Assembly: GCA_964439745.1 (NCBI GenBank)
Contig: CAYTQK010000006.1
Coordinates: forward strand, 1-25,267
DNA length: 25,267 nt
DNA from: CAYTQK01 sp964439745
GTDB taxonomy: Bacteria; Desulfobacterota; Desulfobacteria; Desulfobacterales; Desulfosudaceae
Direction: 5' to 3'
Positions within the stretch are counted from its first letter, which is position 1. The number at the start of each line of letters is the position of its first letter. The position numbers and the translations under genes were made by a program. Shown piece after piece: positions 1 through 5,745 of the stretch. The notes beneath the pieces were generated by a model. The model was not told where the DNA came from. It saw only the letters and a program-made list of their open reading frames with translations, and did not search any database.

Positions 1-2343
1 ACAGGAGATCATCTCCAGGTCATCGGCCAGGCCGTCGCCGTCGGTGTCGGTGTCGGTGTCGGTGATGTCGATCCGGCTGCCGGCCGCCATGAATCCCTCG
101 GCGTCGGCGGTGATCGTTACAGTCTGAAGACCGTCGCAGACCAGGTCGTCCGGCACGATCAGGTCAAACGAGACTTCCGTTTCCCCTGTCAGCAGGGTGA
201 CGGAAGCGGGCACGGAGACCTTGGCCGCGTCGCTGCTGACCAGAAAGACGGTCAGGTCCGCCGCCACCGGCTCGTCCGAGAAGACAGTTCCCGCGCCGGT
301 CAGCCGGCCGTCCCCCTCGGTGGCATTTTCCGGTATGTGCAGCGCCAGGGCGGGCCGGCCGCGCAGCACGGTACAGGGGTCGCCCAGCAGGTTGGACTCG
401 TAGATGCACCACCGGACATAGGAATCGGAAATATCCCAGAGATTGTCCTCGTGGCTGTCGGTGTTGATGGCGCCCAGGTCCAGCAGGTATTCCCCGAAAC
501 AGGCGTCCCAGAACTGCCGGGCCAGCCGCTGGCTGGCGCTGTCCGTGCTGTTCGGCATGCCCCAGCCCTCGCGGGAATTGTATACCCCGGCGAACATGCC
601 GTGGCGGGTGGAGGTGGTCAGGTGCTCGGCGATGCAGTCTGTATCAAAGGCGCCGGGAAGGCAGGCCTGGGAATATCCGAAGATGGGATTGGTGTTGTTC
701 AGCTGGTCGGCATCGTCAAGATACAGCTTCATGACCTGGTATGTCTGCCCATGGCCGTCGTGCACGATGATGCCGTAGATATCCGAGTCAATGTCGTCGA
801 TAAGATCGCCGGCGGGCCATTCATAGGTGTCGCTGTCGTAAAGCGTATCCACGGTAAAGTTGGGAAAGGCGGCAAACCCGGCGGTGGTGTAATCGTGATT
901 GCTCGATCCCAGGCGGATTTCTTCCAGGTCTGCCTCGCCGTACTCCGAGATGCCCCCAAAACCCAGCCATTCGCCGGCCATCAGGGCGGTGGTCAGGTAA
1001 GACGCTTCTGCGGCGCTGTTTTCATAGGCCATGGTCTTGTAAAAAAAGTTGGACAGCTCGGCGGCGTCTTCCGCCGATGCCCGGCCCACATGTATTTCAG
1101 CCATGAGGTCGACATCGCCGCCGTCCTCGCCGTCGGTGGGTTCTCCCCAGTAATCGTCTCCGTCGCTGTTGAAGTCTCCGTCCAGGCACTGGTAATAAAG
1201 ATCGGAGGGAATTTCTTCGGTATAGGCTCCGGCCCGGCACCGGAGTTGGCGCAGGGGGATAATGTTGACGTCGCCGCCCAGCAGCACATACTCGGTGTTC
1301 CGGTGAAGGTAAGCGTCAATGATGAAGTTGCGCAGGGTTTCGGCGTCATCCCGGCCGACGTAAGCGGGCTCGGCCAGGATGGATTCCATGGAGACCACGG
1401 CGGTGCTCAGCCCCTGGCTCTGCCGGTGGGCCATGAAATCCGCCACCGTGGGGGAGACAGTGTCGTCGTCAATAATGGCCTGGCTGGTGATGAGCGCATA
1501 GCGAGCCTCGGACCGGGGCAGCACCCGGCTTTCCGCGGTCGGGGAGGGGGTCTCATTGGCGGCCTGATAGGAGTCGATCATTTCCGGATTTTCCACCGAG
1601 TCTTCCAGCTGGCCGGCGGCCGCTGGTTTATACGGCAGGGCGCCTGTTTTGGAGCGGGCCCCGGTGGACGGCCGGGTGGTCACGGTGACGGTCATGGTGT
1701 CATACCAGGACAGGCGGCCGCTTTGCGGCCGATAGACCACGGGGTGGAGGTTGACCAGCAGGAGCGAGACTCCCCGTTTTTTATGAACGCCGGCAATGTC
1801 GTACAATTTGCCCGGAAAGGGGGTGTCGGATTCGTATACGGCCCTGTTTTTTTCCGTTTTTTCCGGTCGAACCCCCGGCCGCAGCGGATAGGAGGTTTGG
1901 CCGTGGGCCACCCGGAAGTTTCCCGGCAGGGACATTTCTCTGCCGGGCGTCACCCTGATGGCGTCCAGTTCGTGTCCGGCCGGCAGCGCCAGCCGGGTCG
2001 GCACCACCGGCAGTACCGGCAGGCCGGGGGATGAGCGGTGCGGGGTGTTGCCGATTACCGGCCGGACGGGATCGGAGGGGTCGTTCCTTTTTCCGGCGAT
2101 TATCCTGCTGCCGTTTTCCGCCCGCCAAACCTCCAGGCCGGGCAGGGCATACTCGATCTTCATGGCCGCCGGTGTCATGGAGAGGGTGCGTGCCATGACC
2201 CGGTTTTTGGTTTCTGCCCTGGCGTCGAGGCTTTTGGCGGCCCGCCAGTCCTGGCCATGGGCGGGCAAGGCCAGGAGGAGCAGGCAGAAAAAAAACATTC
2301 CTGCCCGGTAATATGCTGGTATATGCGGAGGCGTTCTGGTCAC
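1..2343 (-). CDS. Secreted gingipain-like cysteine peptidase (peptidase C25 family), 3' end outside the window
   Basis: About 781 codons are visible and the frame is still open at the left edge. A hydrophobic signal peptide (FFFCLLLLALPAHGQ) is followed by a pro-region, then a C25-type catalytic domain. The expected catalytic dyad is visible: His in VHDGHG (about residue 531) and Cys in SQACLPGAF (about residue 561). The spacing of 30 is close to gingipain R. After the catalytic domain comes a beta-rich Ig-like stretch, then an Asp-rich repeat (DTDTDTDGDGLADDLE) resembling thrombospondin type-3 calcium-binding repeats. Start choice: GTG at 2343 has AAGGAG 11 nt upstream and gives an Arg-containing n-region. 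ATG at 2298 would leave almost no n-region, and ATG at 2400 has no visible ribosome site. Substrate is unknown. The family cleaves proteins outside the cell, but how this protein is exported or anchored cannot be seen because the C-terminus is missing. Confidence 0.9.
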   Translation of the reverse strand, partial: MTRTPPHIPAYYRAGMFFFCLLLLALPAHGQDWRAAKSLDARAETKNRVMARTLSMTPAAMKIEYALPGLEVWRAENGSRIIAGKRNDPSDPVRPVIGNTPHRSSPGLPVLPVVPTRLALPAGHELDAIRVTPGREMSLPGNFRVAHGQTSYPLRPGVRPEKTEKNRAVYESDTPFPGKLYDIAGVHKKRGVSLLLVNLHPVVYRPQSGRLSWYDTMTVTVTTRPSTGARSKTGALPYKPAAAGQLEDSVENPEMIDSYQAANETPSPTAESRVLPRSEARYALITSQAIIDDDTVSPTVADFMAHRQSQGLSTAVVSMESILAEPAYVGRDDAETLRNFIIDAYLHRNTEYVLLGGDVNIIPLRQLRCRAGAYTEEIPSDLYYQCLDGDFNSDGDDYWGEPTDGEDGGDVDLMAEIHVGRASAEDAAELSNFFYKTMAYENSAAEASYLTTALMAGEWLGFGGISEYGEADLEEIRLGSSNHDYTTAGFAAFPNFTVDTLYDSDTYEWPAGDLIDDIDSDIYGIIVHDGHGQTYQVMKLYLDDADQLNNTNPIFGYSQACLPGAFDTDCIAEHLTTSTRHGMFAGVYNSREGWGMPNSTDSASQRLARQFWDACFGEYLLDLGAINTDSHEDNLWDISDSYVRWCIYESNLLGDPCTVLRGRPALALHIPENATEGDGRLTGAGTVFSDEPVAADLTVFLVSSDAAKVSVPASVTLLTGETEVSFDLIVPDDLVCDGLQTVTITADAEGFMAAGSRIDITDTDTDTDGDGLADDLEMISC

Positions 2344-2428
2344 TCTGTCGGCTGCTCCTTGATCAGGCGGATGGCAGCCGTAAACCAACACCGGTCCCAT
2401 TTGTGCCGGCTGCACATGCTATCTTTAA

Positions 2429-2457
2429 ATTATACCTGCCGGTACCATAATTGTAAA
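2429..2457 (-). promoter_or_regulatory. Sigma70-type promoter of the C25 peptidase gene
   Basis: On the minus strand TTTACA (2457-2452) is separated by exactly 17 nt from a perfect TATAAT (2434-2429). The predicted start, near 2422, leaves a leader of roughly 80 nt before the GTG codon. The spacer includes GGTACC and is flanked by AATTAT/ATAATT half-sites (2428-2452), which could be an operator. Confidence 0.65.
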
Positions 2458-2520
2458 GATGGATGATACAGTGGGAGAGCAGCCCAGAGGGAGCAATAAT
2501 TCGACATCGGTGGTAGGTGT

Positions 2521-3441
2521 TCATTTGCTCATTTCCGCCAGGAAGTGCCGGTCGTTCTCGTCCCACAAAGAAAAGCGGTCCTGGTTTTTCCGCAGCCAGG
2601 CAAGGGCATTGGCGGTTTCCCGGCGAAACGACTTGTATTTGCGCAGCCCGTATTCCACCAGGGCAAAGCGGATCTGGTCCGGATGTTTCAACAGGCCCGG
2701 CCAGCCGGCGGCTTGCAGGTAAAAAAGAAAGGCCCGGCGCTGCAGCCACAGGTCATGGCCGGGAAAATCGGGCACGTCCTGCGGCGGGTGCAGGGCGATT
2801 TGCTCGATCAGGGGTGCTTCGGGGCAGTAGCGGCCGAGGCACATCAGGGAAAAATACACCCAGGGGAAGATGGCGTAAAAATAATTCCACTCTTCTTTGG
2901 GGGTATTGTCTATGGGATCCATGCGGCCGCTCTGTTCCAGCCGGTCGGTCCCATCGCTGGTGGTTTTGCCGCGGCCGCGCAGCCACCAGTCCGCGTAAAA
3001 TTCCAGAGTGTCGTAGGTCAGATCGGTCAGGCGGGCAGAAGCGGTCCAGAGAAAGCGGCGCCATTTATCTTCGTCCGCGAAAACCGCCGGGGTGAAGATC
3101 GCGATCCAGTGGTCGGCCAGGACGGTACGATTGCGGTTGCGCAGAAAGGTGGCCTCCGCGTCCGGGCCGTACAGGGAATTGATTTTCCGGACCAGGGCAC
3201 GGTCCGCGCCCAGAAACAGGAAATCTTCGAACAAGCGGCAGAAGATGATATCAAGCTGAAACGACGGCTTGCCCCAGCGCGCCGCCGTGTCCAGAAAGGG
3301 AGACAGCGGGTCTTCTTCCTGGAGCAGGACGGCGGCGGCGATGTTTTGCAGAAAAGGGGTGCCGGTTTCAGCCACGGCCTCGTTGCGGCAGGAGGACAGG
3401 CCCTCGCGCAACAGCCAGATTTCAAAACAATAACCGCACAT
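2521..3441 (-). CDS. Uncharacterised 306-residue protein
   Basis: I do not recognise this family. The protein has no signal peptide or clear membrane segment. It starts with a Cys pair (MCGYCFE) and is rich in Trp, Phe, Tyr and Leu with helical spacing, so a soluble all-helical fold is likely. Motif-like stretches include EEWNYFYAIFPWVYFSLM near the middle and RRETANALAWLRKNQDRF near the end. The ATG at 3441 has GGGAGA upstream with suitable spacing. It lies 26 nt downstream of the PHP-domain fragment and is the last gene of the leftward series headed by the AAA+ ATPase. The gaps between the distal genes are wider, so membership in that transcript is uncertain. Confidence 0.75.
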   Translation of the reverse strand: MCGYCFEIWLLREGLSSCRNEAVAETGTPFLQNIAAAVLLQEEDPLSPFLDTAARWGKPSFQLDIIFCRLFEDFLFLGADRALVRKINSLYGPDAEATFLRNRNRTVLADHWIAIFTPAVFADEDKWRRFLWTASARLTDLTYDTLEFYADWWLRGRGKTTSDGTDRLEQSGRMDPIDNTPKEEWNYFYAIFPWVYFSLMCLGRYCPEAPLIEQIALHPPQDVPDFPGHDLWLQRRAFLFYLQAAGWPGLLKHPDQIRFALVEYGLRKYKSFRRETANALAWLRKNQDRFSLWDENDRHFLAEMSK

Positions 3442-3467
3442 GGTGGTTCTCCCAGGTGTTTTGGAAT

Positions 3468-3614
3468 TTACGCCGAACGGTTGTGGCCATGTCCGGCAAG
3501 CAGGCCCGCGGCCCGATACTCGCCGAGCAGGTCGGCCGCGCGGATGGTGCTGTTGCCGAGGCTGAAACCGGTGTGGACGTGGAGGTGGACGAAGTCGCCG
3601 GAGGTGTCATTCAT
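3468..3614 (-). CDS. Short PHP-domain fragment (DnaE-like N-terminus), probable gene remnant
   Basis: The 48-residue product matches the first motif of PHP (polymerase and histidinol phosphatase) domains as found at the N-terminus of DnaE. FVHLHVHTGFSL has the metal-binding H-x-H pair (His10, His12) and is followed by a helix STIRAADLLGEYRAAGL. The next motif (usually a TDHG-type turn) appears only as a shortened GHGHNRSA before the stop. All remaining PHP metal-binding motifs are absent, so it cannot be a working nuclease or phosphatase alone. The ATG at 3614 has AAGGGA 6 nt upstream, so it may still be translated. The other two frames after the stop do not restore PHP similarity, so a simple single frameshift does not explain it. 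Confidence 0.55.
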   Translation of the reverse strand: MNDTSGDFVHLHVHTGFSLGNSTIRAADLLGEYRAAGLLAGHGHNRSA

Positions 3615-3668
3615 GATCGTTCCCTTGTTTTTGTTCTGGATTACAAGTCGATGATAATCCGGGAACGT

Positions 3669-3689
3669 TCCATCACGCAGCATGATGGA
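3669..3689. repeat. Perfect 7-bp inverted repeat with 7-nt loop
   Basis: TCCATCA (3669-3675) and TGATGGA (3683-3689) pair perfectly. The site lies 55 nt upstream of the PHP-fragment start. It has no T-run, so an operator or RNA hairpin is more likely than an intrinsic terminator. Confidence 0.4.
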
Positions 3690-3755
3690 TCGATTTTGAA
3701 TGGGAGGTTATTAACGGGTCTGACGGCGGAGTGAGTGTATGCCTAAACCGGAGAT

Positions 3756-3786
3756 GTACTTGCAGAAGTTACGGTGGGATTGAAAC
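3756..3786 (+). repeat. Single CRISPR-repeat-like sequence (no array)
   Basis: This 31-nt stretch ends with GGTGGGATTGAAAC, which matches the conserved 3' ATTGAAAC end of many type I/III CRISPR repeats. Its first half can form a small stem (GTACTT pairing with AAGTTAC, one bulge) around a GCAG loop. Only one copy exists here and no cas gene is present, so it is at most an orphan or remnant repeat. It may also be chance. Confidence 0.25.
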
Positions 3787-3815
3787 TTCATTTGTAAGAT
3801 GTGCCGGCTGTCACC

Positions 3816-4064
3816 TTAAGAAGAATCCGGTTCCGCGGGACGCGAAAAATTGCCGGCCACCTCGAAGATATCGATCAATCCATCAGGCAGGGGCGTGCGG
3901 CCGGATCGCAGCAGCGCCCGGACAAAGCTTTCTTTCTGCCCGGTGGAATAGGCATATGGGCCGAAGTTTTCGGAATCTTCGGCCGGCAGAAAGACCCCTC
4001 TTTTTTTGCCCAGGGCACGCAATAATCTGTCCAAAATATTTGGTCGTGGAAGCAGCATGGTCAT
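3816..4064 (-). CDS. Small uncharacterised protein, 82 residues
   Basis: The gene is short but has one of the best ribosome sites in the region: AGGAGG with 8 nt to the ATG at 4064. The product begins with hydrophobic and basic residues (MLLPRPNILDRLLRALGKKRGVFLPAE). It continues with an aromatic patch (NFGPYAYSTGQKESFVRALLR) and a Pro-rich, acidic end. No transmembrane segment or known motif is visible, and I do not recognise the family. It sits between the tandem zinc-ribbon gene and the PHP fragment. About 100 nt precede it and 200 nt follow it, so it may be separately expressed. Confidence 0.65.
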   Translation of the reverse strand: MTMLLPRPNILDRLLRALGKKRGVFLPAEDSENFGPYAYSTGQKESFVRALLRSGRTPLPDGLIDIFEVAGNFSRPAEPDSS

Positions 4065-4164
4065 GGTGATATCCTCCTATTCGCCAATCCCGTAAAATTC
4101 TGTGTTCGGATTTTATCGGCAGCTTTGATATATATCGGAATGAAAAAACGTTATACTGCCTTTA

Positions 4165-4599
4165 TCACCGCCTTTGGTTCCATGCCTGTTTGGGATCATC
4201 ATCGTCATTCATCGGGCCGGTGGCGCCGCACTCGGAGCAGAAGATTTCAGCCATTCCGGAATCACTGCCGGCGTCTGATTCGTCGGTGCCGGGATCGTAA
4301 AGTACTTCCGGCGGGCTGCCGCAAAAGGGGCAGTTTTTCAGGCCGGTTGCGGTGTTGAAGCCGGGCGGGGCGCGGTGGTTCCACTGTTCGATGGCCATGG
4401 CTTCGGCCTTGGCGAAATCCATGGTCATTTCGAACATAAGGGCCGGGCCTTCCGCGTCGCAGGCCTGGCAGCAGACCTGAACCCCCCTGACCTCCTCCCC
4501 CTGTTCCATATCCGGAATTGTTTCGGAATGGACGGTTGGGTCGGATTGCCCGCAGAACGGGCAGGGTTTGACAGCAGATACGGTATTTGTGGCTGGCAT
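4165..4599 (-). CDS. Tandem Lar-like zinc-ribbon protein
   Basis: The 144-residue product contains two copies of a Lar (restriction alleviation) type zinc ribbon. Copy 1 has CPFC at 13-16, a second Cys group CCQAC at 43-47 and the closing WNHR at 73-76. Copy 2 has CPFC at 90-93, CSEC at 121-124 and WNQRR at the end. Lar-like proteins are usually single-ribbon, about 60-80 residues, and common in prophages, so a fused pair is less usual. The start at 4599 is preceded by AGGGGGAT; an upstream in-frame ATG at 4647 lacks a good ribosome site. A weak terminator-like hairpin lies just upstream. A role in countering restriction is only suggested by family resemblance; nucleic-acid or protein binding is equally possible. 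Confidence 0.75.
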   Translation of the reverse strand: MPATNTVSAVKPCPFCGQSDPTVHSETIPDMEQGEEVRGVQVCCQACDAEGPALMFEMTMDFAKAEAMAIEQWNHRAPPGFNTATGLKNCPFCGSPPEVLYDPGTDESDAGSDSGMAEIFCSECGATGPMNDDDDPKQAWNQRR

Positions 4600-4628
4600 T
4601 TGATCCCCCTTTTCTGGCTGAGGGTAGC

Positions 4629-4653
4629 AAAAATCCCCCCGGTCCACAACCGG
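4629..4653 (-). terminator. Weak intrinsic-terminator-like hairpin
   Basis: Read on the minus strand, CCGGT and ACCGG (4653-4639) form a 5-bp stem around a 5-nt loop, then a G run and five T residues at 4633-4629. It falls between the MraZ-like gene and the zinc-ribbon gene and could end or attenuate transcription there. Confidence 0.35.
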
Positions 4654-4676
4654 AATCCCTGGTCGGCATCAGCGGC

Positions 4677-5165
4677 TCAGGCCCTAATGTCCGGGAGATT
4701 GCTGCTGCCAAGTGACTTGTACGGCACCTTATCTTTGACCTGCTGCCAGTTGGCCGGGGACCAGATTTCAAAATGATAGCCCAGGCCGGCATAGACGGCG
4801 GTGGTGGTCAGTTGGGCCAGTGAGATCATGGCCGGCGGCACCTCCAAAAGATGGGTCTCAGCGGCAATGGGTGGTGGAAGTGTTTCCGGTTCTTCCGGCA
4901 CCGGGATTATCCGGCCTTCCGCGGCATAGTTCAAAAACTGGCGGACCGGGCCCGGTCGGTCGCGGCGGTCAGGACACAGGGTGGTCAGGTTTTCCTTGAG
5001 CAGTTGCCAGACAGCGGTTTGATAGCCGACCAGATGACTGTCTTTGACGGTCAGGACCACTTTTTTCTCCGGGTAAATGGCCCGGTAAAAAGGGTCGGGA
5101 AATCCCAGGCGGTTTTCCGCGGCGCCGGTCCGGTGGACGCGGGTGAAAGAATTGATGGGCATCAT
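4677..5165 (-). CDS. MraZ/AbrB-like (SpoVT-AbrB fold) protein
   Basis: The 162-residue product shows the two-part layout of MraZ. The first half (about 15-62) has NRLGFPDPFYRAI, a strand VVLTV and a following helix with W53. The second half (about 82-145) contains VYAGLGYHFEIWSPANW, which closely resembles the MraZ sequence around FEIWS..W. MraZ normally sits first in the dcw cell-division cluster and represses it; no division genes are here, and the DxxxR motifs are degenerate. The start at 5165 (an ATG pair) lies 22 nt after the upstream stop with only a weak GGAAC site. The more upstream in-frame start would overlap the preceding gene and is unlikely. DNA binding within this cassette, or an antitoxin-like role, is inference. 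Confidence 0.65.
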   Translation of the reverse strand: MMPINSFTRVHRTGAAENRLGFPDPFYRAIYPEKKVVLTVKDSHLVGYQTAVWQLLKENLTTLCPDRRDRPGPVRQFLNYAAEGRIIPVPEEPETLPPPIAAETHLLEVPPAMISLAQLTTTAVYAGLGYHFEIWSPANWQQVKDKVPYKSLGSSNLPDIRA

Positions 5166-5187
5166 TTTGTTCCGGGATCTCGCCGGT

Positions 5188-5733
5188 TCAGGCGATCGGT
5201 TCCTCGTTGACTTCGCGCAGGGTCTGGGCGGCCCGGGCGGCCACGTTGACGTCGCTGTCATCGGCCAGCTTGCGCAGGAAAAAAACCGGGGTGTCCTCGT
5301 TTTCGGCCAGCGCGCAGCGGACAGCCGGTTCTGCCTGGTGGACGAGTTTTTCGCACAGCCAGTCCTTTTCGCAGACCTCGTGAAAGTCGGTAAATTCCAC
5401 CAGGTCCCGGGCCAGGGCGGCCAGGATGTCGCAGTCGCCGGTGTCCAGGTAGCGCTCCATGTCTTCGGTGGTCATGTGCCGCCGGGCCTTGTCAGTGGTG
5501 GTCACGGTCCGCATCACTTCCAGGGCGGTGTCCTCGATCAGCCGGCGGATGGTGCGGTGGTGCAGGTGCCGGCAGCTGGCCACGGTGTTGCGGATTTCGC
5601 TGGAAGGGGAGCCGGCCAGTTCATGGAAGACGTCCTTTTTGTCCGGGGAATCGTCCAGGGTGAAGGCGATTTCTTCCAGCTCACGGAATCCCAGGACGAT
5701 CTCGACGTTGTTGATGATGAGTCGGGCGTTCAT
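5188..5733 (-). CDS. LRV/HEAT-like helical repeat protein
   Basis: The 181-residue product has repeated helical units of the leucine-rich-repeat-variant type. Clear examples are SSEIRNTVASCRHLHHRTIRRLIED (about 44-68) and AEPAVRCALAENEDTPVFFLRKLADD (about 134-159), followed by a partial unit DVNVAARAAQTL. The N-terminal 40 residues (INNVEIVLGFRELEEIAF) form a separate part. Such repeats are protein- or nucleic-acid-binding scaffolds, not enzymes. The ribosome site is strong (AAAGGAGG just before the ATG at 5733). Only 12 nt separate it from the AAA+ ATPase stop, so the two are almost certainly co-expressed. An adaptor or substrate-recognition role for the ATPase is the natural inference. Confidence 0.75.
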   Translation of the reverse strand: MNARLIINNVEIVLGFRELEEIAFTLDDSPDKKDVFHELAGSPSSEIRNTVASCRHLHHRTIRRLIEDTALEVMRTVTTTDKARRHMTTEDMERYLDTGDCDILAALARDLVEFTDFHEVCEKDWLCEKLVHQAEPAVRCALAENEDTPVFFLRKLADDSDVNVAARAAQTLREVNEEPIA

Positions 5734-5745
5734 AATGCCTCCTTT

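Noticed and set aside
337..2034. 565-codon plus-strand open frame
   Set aside because: It is the antisense shadow of the C25 peptidase gene, whose own frame shows catalytic motifs.
2298..2400. ATG at 2400 or 2298 as the C25 peptidase start
   Set aside because: ATG 2400 has no ribosome site and ATG 2298 gives a signal peptide without a basic n-region; GTG 2343 with AAGGAG fits better, though this is not certain.
3690..3990. CRISPR array
   Set aside because: Only one repeat-like copy is present, with no regularly spaced second copy and no cas gene.
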